This document shows, piece after piece, positions 1 through 8,257 of a DNA stretch of 38,279 bases. Source of the DNA: a virus; the IMG/VR virus record IMGVR_UViG_3300008120_006706, positions 1 through 38,279 of that record; one strand, 5' to 3'. Position 1 is the stretch's first letter. Every line of letters starts with the position of its first letter. The notes under the pieces were generated by a model. It worked only from the letters and a program-made list of their open reading frames with translations. It had not been told where the DNA came from and searched no databases. Made by a program: the position numbers and the translations under genes.

Positions 1-1
1 T

Positions 2-340
2 ATAAATAATTTTAATAATAATATTAATGAAATGTTTTATCAGTTTCCGTGTTCATGGAGAATTGGGGATGGGGTTAGTACACTATCAAGAACAGTTAAA
101 AACGGTTATTTAGATTTGTTCACAATGCCAAATAATTTTTCTATAAGAGAGTTCAGTGAAAAATTTAATATCCATTTACCCGTGATTTATCAAACTGAAA
201 CCTGTGCCCATTTTATGGTATCAAAAGAAAGGATACACAAACATCCAAAAAAACTATACCAAGACCTGTTGGAATGGTTATTATCCGATGAAAGAAATGG
301 TTATACTTTAGAACATTGTTGGAAAATTTTATTTATGTAA
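2..340 (+). CDS. DUF3431-like protein, C-terminal part (cut by window edge)
   Basis: The reading frame is open from base 2 to the stop at 338-340, so the gene enters from outside the window; a first internal ATG lies at 32. The visible 112 residues end in a pattern typical of DUF3431 proteins, as recalled from the family: a hydrophobic 'cAhFmVskeRI' stretch, then 'P..lYqdLLeWLL', then an aromatic 'GYTLEHCWKILF' ending. DUF3431 proteins sit in glycan loci and are thought to resemble glycosyltransferases, but no reaction is established. Its stop codon is followed closely by the UDP-galactopyranose mutase start, so it belongs to the same operon. The family call is from memory of the consensus; catalytic residues, if any, lie outside the window. 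Confidence 0.6.
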   Translation: MNNFNNNINEMFYQFPCSWRIGDGVSTLSRTVKNGYLDLFTMPNNFSIREFSEKFNIHLPVIYQTETCAHFMVSKERIHKHPKKLYQDLLEWLLSDERNGYTLEHCWKILFM

Positions 341-345
341 TGATT

Positions 346-1443
346 ATGTATGATTATTTAATTGTCGGTAGTGGTTTGTATGGTGCTGTTTTTGCACATG
401 AAATGACTAAAAATGGTAAAAAATGTTTAGTCATTGAAAAGAGAAATCATATTGGTGGTAATTGTTACACCGAAAAAAAGGACAACATCAATATACACAA
501 GTACGGTGCACATATATTCCACACTGATAGTAAAAAAATATGGGACTGGGTTAATCAGTTTACCGAATTTAATAATTACAGGCACACCCTTAAAGTTAAC
601 TTTAAAAATAAAATTTATTCATTTCCATTAAATTTATTGACGTTTTCACAAATATGGGGAACAACAACTCCTGATGAGACAATAAAAAAAATAAAATCAG
701 TCATAGTTGAAAATAATAATCCTAAAAATTTAGAGGAATGGATTTTATCTCAAGTGGGGAATGAAATTTATGAAATGTTCATCAAGGGATACACAACAAA
801 ACAATGGAACATTGACCCAAAAAACCTACCATCGTCAATCATAAAAAGAATACCTATAAGATTAAACTTCAACGATAATTATTTTTTTGATGAATTTCAG
901 GGCATACCCGTAGATGGTTACACAAAAATGTTTAATAAAATTCTTGAGGGAATTGAGGTTAGGACAAATGTTGATTATTTTAAAGAAAAGGATTATTATA
1001 ACTCGATATCTAAAAAAATAGTTTATACTGGTAAGATAGATGAGTTTTTTGATTATAAATATGGACAATTAGAATACCGTTCTTTAAAGTTTGTGGAGGA
1101 AAAAATTAACATAAAAGATTTTCAAGGATGTTCGGTTATGAATTATACAGATATAGATGTTCCGTTTACCAGAATATGTGAACATAAACATTTTGAGGAT
1201 TCTAAATCGGACGTAACATGGATAACTAAGGAATACCCAAAAGATTATGAATATGGGGATATACCATATTACCCAATCAATGATGACAAAAACAATAAAA
1301 TATATAAAAAATATAAAGACATTTCTAAAAATTTTCCTAATATTATTTTTGGTGGTCGGCTGTCGGAATATAGATATTATGACATGCATCAAGTCATAGG
1401 GTCGGCATTAAAAAAAGTAAAAGATATATTACAAAATGAATAA
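346..1443 (+). CDS. glf: UDP-galactopyranose mutase
   Basis: This flavoenzyme interconverts UDP-galactopyranose and UDP-galactofuranose in the cytoplasm and so supplies galactofuranose for surface glycans. The N-terminus MYDYLIVGSGLYGAVFA carries the FAD-binding GxGxxG (residues 8-13), followed by the E-K-R-x-HIGGN segment (31-39) and HKYGAHIFHT (51-60), all hallmarks of bacterial Glf. From the ATG at 346 the length is about 365 residues, close to the roughly 367 of E. coli Glf. I chose 346 because it aligns with the family start; ATG 340 (overlapping the previous stop) would add two residues. No SD is visible. The downstream methyltransferase overlaps its 3' end by 8 bases. A galactofuranosyltransferase is not identified but may be among the nearby transferases. 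Confidence 0.95.
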   Translation: MYDYLIVGSGLYGAVFAHEMTKNGKKCLVIEKRNHIGGNCYTEKKDNINIHKYGAHIFHTDSKKIWDWVNQFTEFNNYRHTLKVNFKNKIYSFPLNLLTFSQIWGTTTPDETIKKIKSVIVENNNPKNLEEWILSQVGNEIYEMFIKGYTTKQWNIDPKNLPSSIIKRIPIRLNFNDNYFFDEFQGIPVDGYTKMFNKILEGIEVRTNVDYFKEKDYYNSISKKIVYTGKIDEFFDYKYGQLEYRSLKFVEEKINIKDFQGCSVMNYTDIDVPFTRICEHKHFEDSKSDVTWITKEYPKDYEYGDIPYYPINDDKNNKIYKKYKDISKNFPNIIFGGRLSEYRYYDMHQVIGSALKKVKDILQNE

Positions 1444-2143
1444 AATTGAATTTATTAAAAACAACTTTAAAGATTACTATATCGATAAAGGCCCTGAAAA
1501 TGGCATTTTGCAGGGTACAAAATATGCAGGTTGTGCAACTCATTGTAGAGCATGTCTAAACACTTTAGTTAGGATGATTAAACCAAAATCAATATTAGAG
1601 ATTGGGTCATATCATTATGAAAGTACGGTATCTATGTCTTTAGGTATGGATACGTATTTAAGTAGTGATGAAGGGGTAATACACTCATATGATATAAAAG
1701 AGGGTGGTTATGATGGGTGGGGAACTACCAATAATTTACCAAGTAGAATCACACCAAGATATTGGTACCCCTATAAAACAGATTATGATGAGTGGAAATT
1801 TACAGATAGTAAGATAGTTCATAAAGATTTTATAAACTACACTAATGATGAACTTTATGATATTAATGGTAAGATTTTAAAAGAAATTGCTCCCAAAGAA
1901 GGTTATGATTTAATTTTTTTAGATGGTGACCACTCGTATGAGGGAGTAAAAAAAGATTGGGAACACGCAATGGAAGTTTCACATAAAGACACACTAATTG
2001 TTATTGATAATATATGGGACATTAGATTAAAAGATGTGAGAAAATTTTATGATGAATTAAAAACAATAAAATGGGATTTTGAAGAGTGGAACGATGAACA
2101 TAGAACCATGGTACAAGATACAGGAATCACATTAATATATTAA
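1436..2143 (+). CDS. Class I SAM-dependent methyltransferase
   Basis: A 235-residue protein with a Rossmann methyltransferase fold. Motif I is ILEIGSYHYES (about residues 53-63), and the acidic strand is YDLIFLDGDHSYEGVKKDW (157-175), typical of the Methyltransferase_24-type proteins common in capsule and O-antigen loci. The probable job is O-methylation of a sugar or sugar nucleotide, but the substrate cannot be read from sequence. It overlaps the mutase gene by 8 bases and is followed 3 bases later by a glycosyltransferase-like gene, so it is translated from the same message. A cysteine-rich stretch (AGCATHCRAC, 31-40) near the N-terminus is unusual for the fold and might bind metal or the substrate. 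Confidence 0.8.
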   Translation: MNKIEFIKNNFKDYYIDKGPENGILQGTKYAGCATHCRACLNTLVRMIKPKSILEIGSYHYESTVSMSLGMDTYLSSDEGVIHSYDIKEGGYDGWGTTNNLPSRITPRYWYPYKTDYDEWKFTDSKIVHKDFINYTNDELYDINGKILKEIAPKEGYDLIFLDGDHSYEGVKKDWEHAMEVSHKDTLIVIDNIWDIRLKDVRKFYDELKTIKWDFEEWNDEHRTMVQDTGITLIY

Positions 2144-2146
2144 ATT

Positions 2147-2839
2147 ATGAAAGTTTTTAGTTTTTCTTTATTTGGTAATAACCCAATTTATACGATAGGT
2201 ACAATTAAAAATGTTGAATTAATAAATTCTTTATTTCCCGAATGGAAGATATATGTATACACAAACAAAGTTTCGTCCGATCCGATAATATTAGAACTTT
2301 TAAAAAAGGGAGTGAATATAAGGTATGAGGAAGACACACTATGGTTTAATTCTGCATGGAGATTTAAAGCAATAACCGAAGAAAGTGTTGAGGTTATGGT
2401 GTGTAGGGATAGTGATTCTAGAATCTCGGAAAGGGATGTCGCAGCCATAAGTGAATGGTTACATAGTGATTATAACTATCACATAATTAGAGACCACCCA
2501 ATTGGTCATCATTGGGTTATGAACGCGGGTATGTGGGGAGCTAAAAAAAATAACTTTATAAAAAAAATTGACGTTTTTTTAAGTAATTATTTAACCCTAA
2601 ACCAACAATTAAAACACTCAGTTAATTTTGACCAATTGTTTTTAAGGGACGTTATTTACCAAGAAATAAAAAATGATTCTATGATTCACGATGAATATTA
2701 TGGTTATGAATCACATTCAAAACCAATAGAACACGATAGGAAGTCAAATGACTTTGCGTTTATAGGAGAATCGATAGATGAAAACGACCAACCAAGGGGG
2801 GATCAAAGATCACCAATAATTGAACGTTATGGTAAATAA
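2147..2839 (+). CDS. Glycosyltransferase-like protein (GT-A type, DxD)
   Basis: A 230-residue protein. After an N-terminal segment that reads like the nucleotide-sugar half of a GT-A fold (FPEWKIYVYTN, 30-40) comes VMVCRDSDSRISERD (83-97). Its DSD (88-90) fits the metal-binding DxD of GT-A enzymes. This is followed by YHIIRDHPIGHHWVMNAGMWG (111-131), a combination seen in uncharacterised glycosyltransferases of polysaccharide loci and large phages. Donor and acceptor are unknown. Start ATG 2147 lies three bases after the previous stop, in the context TTAAATTATG with no SD. The transferase role is inferred from the DxD and the neighbours. Confidence 0.7.
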   Translation: MKVFSFSLFGNNPIYTIGTIKNVELINSLFPEWKIYVYTNKVSSDPIILELLKKGVNIRYEEDTLWFNSAWRFKAITEESVEVMVCRDSDSRISERDVAAISEWLHSDYNYHIIRDHPIGHHWVMNAGMWGAKKNNFIKKIDVFLSNYLTLNQQLKHSVNFDQLFLRDVIYQEIKNDSMIHDEYYGYESHSKPIEHDRKSNDFAFIGESIDENDQPRGDQRSPIIERYGK

Positions 2840-2853
2840 AACTATATTTTTTT

Positions 2854-4209
2854 ATGATTAAATTAATAATTTTTGACTTGGATGGTGTTTTAGTAGATAC
2901 TAAAAATTTACATTTTGATTCTCTTAACGAGGCTCTTGGTGATGAATTTAAAATATCTTGGGAAGAGCATTTAAATAGATATGATGGATTAAAAACCAAT
3001 CAAAAACTATCGATGTTAACATCAGAAAAAGGGTTACCGATAGAATTGTATAGTGAAATTTGGCAAAAAAAACAAAAAATAACTTTAGATAAATTAAGTA
3101 ATTTAACCCGTTCAGAAGAATTAATTGGATGTATAAAATCTCTTTCTCAGGAGGGTTATAAAATTGCTTGTTGTAGTAATAGTATACGTAAGACCGTTTT
3201 AACCGTTTTATCTAAATTAGGTATAATTGAATTTTTTGATTTAATCCTTTCTAATGAGGACGTAAAGAATTCTAAACCTCATCCTGAGATTTATTGGTCG
3301 GCAATATCTAACATGGGCTGTCTACCTGAAGAAACTTTAATTGTTGAAGATTCCCCATATGGTTTAATGGCAGCGAGCAAATCAAAATCAAATGTAATGA
3401 GGGTCACATCACCAAACGAGGTGACTTACGAAAACATACATAAACATTTAAATAAAGAAAAAATGAATCACATCCCAAAATGGAAAGATGATAAATTAAA
3501 TGTTTTAATCCCTATGGCAGGTGCTGGAAGTAGATTTGAAAAAGCGGGGTATACTTTTCCTAAACCATTAATAGAGGTTAGAAATAAACCAATGATACAA
3601 GTAGTTGTTGAAAACCTAAATTTGGATGCTAATTTTATTTATGTGGTACAAAAATCTCACAGAGAAAAGTACAATTTAGATATACTATTAAATTTAATAA
3701 CACCTAATTGCAAAATTGTGGAAGTGGATGGTATAACTGAAGGTGCCGCCTGTACTGCACTTTTAGCTAAAGAATTAATCAACAATGAACAACCATTATT
3801 TTTTGCAAATTCAGATCAGTTCGTTGTATGGGACTCTAATGAGTTTATGTATAAAATGAATGAAACAAATGCCGATGGAGGTATTGTAACATTTAAAGCA
3901 ACTCACCCAAAATGGTCTTTTGCTAAAATTGGTCATGATGGATTTATAACCGAGGTTGCGGAAAAAAAACCAATATCTAATGATGCAACTGTGGGATTTT
4001 ACTATTGGAAACATGGTTCAGATTTTGTTAAATATGCTGAAAAAATGATACAAGATGAAATTAGGGTAAATAATGAATTTTATGTATGTCCAGTATTTAA
4101 TCAGGCTATTTCTGATATGAAAAAAATAAGACCTTTCGAGATTTCTGAGATGTGGGGCATCGGCACACCTGAAGATTTAGATTACTTTTTGAAAAATTAT
4201 AAGTTATGA
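2854..4209 (+). CDS. Fused HAD phosphatase and sugar-phosphate nucleotidyltransferase
   Basis: Two catalytic domains sit in one 451-residue chain. Residues 1-205 are a HAD phosphatase of the beta-phosphoglucomutase-like type: motif I DLDGVLVDT (8-16), motif II at SNS (108-110), the lysine of SKPHPEIY (140-147) and motif IV VEDSPYG (164-170). Residues about 214-451 are a nucleotidyltransferase: LNVLIPMAGAGSRFEKAGY (215-233) with the Gly-rich NTP loop and the FPKPLIEV signature lysine (235-242). The protein could dephosphorylate or remodel a sugar phosphate and then activate it to an NDP-sugar, but which sugar is unknown. The next gene starts inside its stop (ATGA, 4 bases shared). All key residues of both domains look intact. 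Confidence 0.85.
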   Translation: MIKLIIFDLDGVLVDTKNLHFDSLNEALGDEFKISWEEHLNRYDGLKTNQKLSMLTSEKGLPIELYSEIWQKKQKITLDKLSNLTRSEELIGCIKSLSQEGYKIACCSNSIRKTVLTVLSKLGIIEFFDLILSNEDVKNSKPHPEIYWSAISNMGCLPEETLIVEDSPYGLMAASKSKSNVMRVTSPNEVTYENIHKHLNKEKMNHIPKWKDDKLNVLIPMAGAGSRFEKAGYTFPKPLIEVRNKPMIQVVVENLNLDANFIYVVQKSHREKYNLDILLNLITPNCKIVEVDGITEGAACTALLAKELINNEQPLFFANSDQFVVWDSNEFMYKMNETNADGGIVTFKATHPKWSFAKIGHDGFITEVAEKKPISNDATVGFYYWKHGSDFVKYAEKMIQDEIRVNNEFYVCPVFNQAISDMKKIRPFEISEMWGIGTPEDLDYFLKNYKL

Positions 4210-4937
4210 AAATAGATTATGTTATATTGGGGTCAGATATGAATCCCATGTATTACGATTTTTGGCCGATAGTGTCTAAAATATGGAAGACAGTATATAA
4301 CACAATACCGGTATTAGGTCTAATATGTGATGAAGATTCCGATTTTATTGAAGATGAATACGGTTTAATTAAAAAATTTAAAAAGGTTGATGGTATTGAT
4401 GTTGGGTTACAGTCACAAGTTATACGTTTATATTTGACAAATTTACTTAATGGTAATTTATTAATAAGTGACATAGACATGATACCTATGTCTACAAAAT
4501 ACTTTGTTGATTACGTTAAAACTTTTGATAATAATCGACTATATGTAATGAGTTCAGACAACCAAGAATGTCTTAATAATAGAGAATACCCAATGTGTTA
4601 TAATTTAGGAAGTGATAAATTATTTAAAGATATTTTAGATTTAGGACCTAATTGGGTTGATTTCCTTAAAAAACTCAATGACCTTAATTTAGGATGGACA
4701 ACTGACCAAAATTACCTTTTTAATAAAATTAACGAATATAAAGAGTTAAACCCCGATAATGTTATTTTTTTACAGAGAGGATGGACAAGTAGGGGCGCAA
4801 ATAGAAGAATTGATAGATTATGGTGGTCATATGATGAAGAATTAGTTAAAAATGGTTATTATATTGATTGTCACTCTTTAAGACCTTACAATGACCATAA
4901 AGAAGAAATTAATAGATTAATTAGTTTGATTGTATGA
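4206..4937 (+). CDS. Glycosyltransferase-like protein with DID motif
   Basis: A 243-residue protein beginning DYVILGSDMNPMYYDFWPIV. A central LLISDIDMIPM (85-95) provides a DxD-type metal site (D89, D91) in the position expected for a GT-A transferase, and GLQSQVIRLY just before it is the helix that normally precedes that strand. A later GWTTDQNYLF segment resembles the acceptor side of family 8-like or capsular transferases. Substrates are unknown. Start and stop overlap both neighbours through ATGA junctions, showing tight translational coupling. The fold assignment is by motif only. Confidence 0.65.
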   Translation: MKIDYVILGSDMNPMYYDFWPIVSKIWKTVYNTIPVLGLICDEDSDFIEDEYGLIKKFKKVDGIDVGLQSQVIRLYLTNLLNGNLLISDIDMIPMSTKYFVDYVKTFDNNRLYVMSSDNQECLNNREYPMCYNLGSDKLFKDILDLGPNWVDFLKKLNDLNLGWTTDQNYLFNKINEYKELNPDNVIFLQRGWTSRGANRRIDRLWWSYDEELVKNGYYIDCHSLRPYNDHKEEINRLISLIV

Positions 4938-5689
4938 TTGATTTTATAACCGGTAATAAATTTAAACGATTATGTAATCATTCATTGGATGAATCAGGAT
5001 ACATCAAACACAGCGAACCTAAAAATGGAGAACCGTTGAAGATATTCGTTAAGATAGATAAGATACATCAATTTTTTAAATCGTCACCAAAAGTACCTTT
5101 TATTTTAATTACACATAATGGGGATTTGTCAGTTGGTGGTTCACTTTTAAATTATCTTGATGACCCATATCTAATTTCATGGTATGGTCAAAACATAAAC
5201 ACAGTTCATTATAAGTTAAAATCTATACCAATTGGAATAGCGAATGAAATTTGGCCTCACGGAAATGAAATCGATTTGATGGATATCATTAATGAAGATA
5301 ATAAAAAAGAAAAATTAGTTTATGTAAATTTTGAGATTACTAATTTTAGTAGGAATGATTGTTTAAGAGAATTATCAAAATTTGGATTAGGTTTGGAAGA
5401 AAAAAAACCTTTTAAAGAATATCTTAGGGAACTATCTAAATCTTATTTTGTAATTTCGCCTGAAGGTAATGGTATCGATTGTCATAAGACTTGGGAATCG
5501 TTATATTTGAAAACCATACCTATAGTTACAAGATCGATTAACATTGAAAACTATAGTGATTTACCAATATTAATTATTGATGATTGGTCAAAATTTAACT
5601 TAAATTCCCTATCTACCGATTTGTATTATGATATGATTAAAGATTTTAATCCAGAAACGATTAATATTAAAAATTTTTTAGATGTTTAA
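4934..5689 (+). CDS. Exostosin/GT47-like glycosyltransferase
   Basis: A 251-residue protein whose C-terminal half has YFVISPEGNGIDCHKTWESL (171-190) followed by YLKTIPIV, the arrangement found in exostosin-like (GT47) and related GT-B transferases, where the acidic residue and the 'SPEGxGxDxHRxWE' stretch bind the nucleotide sugar. The N-terminal half contains SWYGQN and KSIPIGIAN, also typical of this group. The donor sugar is unknown. It begins within the stop of the previous gene (ATGA) and overlaps the next start by 8 bases. Confidence 0.65.
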   Translation: MIDFITGNKFKRLCNHSLDESGYIKHSEPKNGEPLKIFVKIDKIHQFFKSSPKVPFILITHNGDLSVGGSLLNYLDDPYLISWYGQNINTVHYKLKSIPIGIANEIWPHGNEIDLMDIINEDNKKEKLVYVNFEITNFSRNDCLRELSKFGLGLEEKKPFKEYLRELSKSYFVISPEGNGIDCHKTWESLYLKTIPIVTRSINIENYSDLPILIIDDWSKFNLNSLSTDLYYDMIKDFNPETINIKNFLDV

Positions 5690-6305
5690 AAAACCTCACC
5701 TAATATCAACATCTGCTTATTTTTTAGATGACCAAATAAGAGAACAACAATATATAAAAAGTTTTGAAGACATTAAAAAACATCAGGAATTATTTGAATC
5801 AATCACCATTATTGAAACAATATCTAAGGTTGATGTGGACTATATAACAAAAACAGAATTTAATAATTATTATTCCGAGATGGGTAATATACACAAGAAC
5901 AAAGGTTTCAACTGGGTTTTACATATTGAAAATTTTTTAAATAATAGTATTATTGGGTTGGATGATGTTGTAATCTTTATTACAGGTAGATATAGATTGT
6001 TGAATGGTGAATTTATTAATATAGTTAATGATTATATGTATGTAAAAGATTATGAAATGTTAGCAAAGGAAGATGGTGACATTTATAATGGTAATGGCGT
6101 ACATACATTTTTAATTTCATTCACAAAGAAAAAATTTTTACATTTTTCTAAATGGTATAAAAAAAAAGGTAACAAAGACACCTGTGTAGAATGGGAAATG
6201 AAAAAATACATGAAAAAACACAGTAAGTGTTTTATTTTGGATAAAAGAATTTTAATAGGCGTTGAAACTAACGTTTTTAATTCAAATGAAAAGTATATAG
6301 TTTAA
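5682..6305 (+). CDS. Unidentified protein of the glycan operon
   Basis: A 207-residue protein I do not recognise with certainty. It has a strand-helix pattern (KPHLISTSAYFL at the N-terminus, DDVVIFITGRYRLLN near 96-110) and the end of many transferase-like proteins (EWEMKKYMKKH then ILDKRILIGVETN). GFNWVLHIENFL could be a substrate-binding segment. No signal peptide or membrane segment is visible. It overlaps the previous gene by 8 bases and the next methyltransferase starts one base after its stop, so it works in the same pathway. A divergent glycosyltransferase is the most likely identity, but this rests on context only. Confidence 0.6.
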   Translation: MFKKPHLISTSAYFLDDQIREQQYIKSFEDIKKHQELFESITIIETISKVDVDYITKTEFNNYYSEMGNIHKNKGFNWVLHIENFLNNSIIGLDDVVIFITGRYRLLNGEFINIVNDYMYVKDYEMLAKEDGDIYNGNGVHTFLISFTKKKFLHFSKWYKKKGNKDTCVEWEMKKYMKKHSKCFILDKRILIGVETNVFNSNEKYIV

Positions 6306-6306
6306 T

Positions 6307-6876
6307 ATGGCACATAAAGAACAAATCGAATATGTTTATTCAGTAAAAAATTTATTTACTGAATATTTTAATAATAAAAAAGTATTGGGGATAGGTACAT
6401 TTGATGTGTGCGGCACTGAAGATATGTTTTTTGATGAGTGTGATTATTCAGGACTAGATATCGGGCCAGGACCTGGTGTTGACATAGTTTGCCCCGCACA
6501 AGATTTTGATGCTCCTGATGAAACATATGATGTCATTATATCTTGTGAATGTTTTGAACATAACCCATATTATAGAGAGACCATTCAAAATGCCGTAAGA
6601 ATGTTAAAGAAAAATGGTTTATTTTTGTTTACTTGTGCTACAACAGGAAGACCTGTTCATGGTACAAAAACCTCTGATGAGATTGATAAACTAAAACATG
6701 AAAATTGGGTTACTATGCCAAATGTCTTTAGGGATGATTGGGATAATGAATATTATAAGAATTTAACAGAAATTGATATTAGGGAGTCTATTGATATAGA
6801 CATTACTTTTAAAAATTATGAATTTAGTGTAAATACAGACCACTGTGATTTATATTTTTGGGGGATTAAGAAATAA
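6307..6876 (+). CDS. Class I SAM-dependent methyltransferase
   Basis: A 189-residue methyltransferase of the Methyltransf_11 kind. The N-terminal SAM loop KVLGIGTFDVCGTED is followed by DYSGLDIGPGPGVDIV, where the second acidic strand should be, then by YDVIISCECFEHNPYYRETIQNAVRML (motif IV with the 'EhF.H' type helix) and a final KKNGLFLFTCAT strand. The GIG loop is a shortened form of the normal ExGxG. Its target is probably a sugar of the glycan built by its neighbours. The start ATG 6307 is in AATATG context with no SD. Confidence 0.75.
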   Translation: MAHKEQIEYVYSVKNLFTEYFNNKKVLGIGTFDVCGTEDMFFDECDYSGLDIGPGPGVDIVCPAQDFDAPDETYDVIISCECFEHNPYYRETIQNAVRMLKKNGLFLFTCATTGRPVHGTKTSDEIDKLKHENWVTMPNVFRDDWDNEYYKNLTEIDIRESIDIDITFKNYEFSVNTDHCDLYFWGIKK

Positions 6877-6884
6877 ATTTAAGT

Positions 6885-7502
6885 ATGAATCTACACGATT
6901 TAGGGTTAAAATATAAAACAGATAAAGCACATTATCATAATTTTACACAAATTTATGATGATGCACTAAAACATTTAATTGGTAAAAATATAAACTTTTT
7001 AGAAATAGGTGTTGAACATGGTTTTTCATTAAAAATGTGGAATGAATTTTTTCAAAACGCAAATATTTTTGGGGCAGACATAGACGATAAAAGTTTTTTA
7101 AATGATAAGAATATTAAAACTTTTAAGGTTGACCAAGAAAACTATTTTGAATTAATCTCATTACCTGGAGATTTGGATGTTATTGTGGATGATGGAGGTC
7201 ATACTATGTTACAACAACAAATAACTTTTAAAACTTTGTTTGATAAAAAACTTAAAAATGGTGGGTATTTTATTTTAGAAGATTTACATACATCAAAAAA
7301 ACCTTATTACCGAACACATGGTAGTAATGATAAGAATAACACATTAAACCTACTGTACGATTTAAAAAATGGGTCATTGTCTAAAAACCACGAATACTAT
7401 ATAAATGATTTTGAATTTAATAATTTATTAAAATTGATTGATGATATTAAAGTTTATGAAGTGGGGGAGGATTCGATAACTTCAATTATAACCAAAAAAT
7501 AA
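6885..7502 (+). CDS. SAM-dependent O-methyltransferase of the macrocin/demethylmacrocin type
   Basis: A 205-residue protein with NFLEIGVEHGFSLKMW (about 37-52) as SAM loop and DLDVIVDDGGHTMLQQQITFKTLF, followed by GGYFILEDLHTS. The 'IVDDGgH' and 'EDLhTS' pair is characteristic, in my recall, of sugar O-methyltransferases acting on macrolide sugars and of homologues in O-antigen loci and phages. The paired acidic residues (VDDGGH) would coordinate the catalytic metal. It follows the other methyltransferase by 8 bases and precedes the fucosyltransferase by 2, which suggests methylation of a fucose or neighbouring sugar; that link is inference. Confidence 0.75.
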   Translation: MNLHDLGLKYKTDKAHYHNFTQIYDDALKHLIGKNINFLEIGVEHGFSLKMWNEFFQNANIFGADIDDKSFLNDKNIKTFKVDQENYFELISLPGDLDVIVDDGGHTMLQQQITFKTLFDKKLKNGGYFILEDLHTSKKPYYRTHGSNDKNNTLNLLYDLKNGSLSKNHEYYINDFEFNNLLKLIDDIKVYEVGEDSITSIITKK

Positions 7503-7504
7503 TT

Positions 7505-8257
7505 ATGGTTACAATTCAATACGCCGGACGATTAGGTAACAATCTGTTTCAATATTCTGCAGCACATATATTTGCAAATAAATTTAATTTAACTCTTAAT
7601 ACTAACCCACCTGAAAATAATTTCGGATTATCAAAATTAAATGGTCTAATAAACGATGGAAAAACCATCATTGTGGATGACGATAATTTTATGGAATTGT
7701 TATCGTCCGACAAAATAGATTCCGCACATTACCATTTCACGGGGTATTTTCAATTAAAAGATTTTATATTAGGGTACCATGAAGAAATAAAAAAGTTATT
7801 TAATTTGAAGTATAGGGATGGTTTAATAGATGAAGTTTTTGTCATTTATAGAATAGGTGATATTAATGGTGAACGACAAATGTTACCTATAGAGTACTAC
7901 GAAGAGTCTTTAAACAATATAAAGTTTAATCATGGTTATATAAGTTCGGATACTCCTGACCACCCAAATATTAAAAAATTGATTTCAAAATTTAACCTAA
8001 CTCTATATAACGATACTCCAATCAATACAATTGATTTTGCCAAAAACTTTAATAAATTGGTTTTAAGCGAGGGTAGTTTTAGTTGGTGGATTGGTTTTCT
8101 AAGTAATGCCAAAAAAATATACTTTAACAAAAGAGAAAGATTCTGGCACGGGGATATATTTGTACTACCCGATTGGGACCATTTAAGTTATGATTGGGAC
8201 AAATCTTGTGTTGGTGATAAAAATAAATTAAATTGTAATAAAATTATAAAACTATGA
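7505..8257 (+). CDS. Alpha-1,2-fucosyltransferase-like protein (GT11)
   Basis: A 250-residue GT11 protein that would transfer L-fucose from GDP-fucose to a glycan. The N-terminus has the family signature QYAGRLGNNLFQYSAA (5-20). The C-terminal SEGSFSWWIGFLS matches the 'S.SSFSwWaawL' block that follows the GDP-binding site. The donor motif HxRxGD of the family appears here as IYRIGD (114-119): arginine, glycine and aspartate are kept but the histidine position is isoleucine. The two enzymes making GDP-L-fucose are encoded three genes downstream, so donor and transferase come from the same operon. The downstream SGNH gene begins in its stop (ATGA). Confidence 0.82.
   Translation: MVTIQYAGRLGNNLFQYSAAHIFANKFNLTLNTNPPENNFGLSKLNGLINDGKTIIVDDDNFMELLSSDKIDSAHYHFTGYFQLKDFILGYHEEIKKLFNLKYRDGLIDEVFVIYRIGDINGERQMLPIEYYEESLNNIKFNHGYISSDTPDHPNIKKLISKFNLTLYNDTPINTIDFAKNFNKLVLSEGSFSWWIGFLSNAKKIYFNKRERFWHGDIFVLPDWDHLSYDWDKSCVGDKNKLNCNKIIKL

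Noticed and set aside
1-8. TATAAATA at the very start of the window, a perfect T4 late box on the plus strand
   Set aside because: The reading frame of the DUF3431-like gene is open across it from base 2, so it is most likely coding sequence; no gene starts directly after it.
316-345. Longer start for the UDP-galactopyranose mutase (ATG 316)
   Set aside because: It would overlap the previous gene by 25 bases and add residues that do not fit the family start, whereas ATG 346 aligns with MYDY-type starts.
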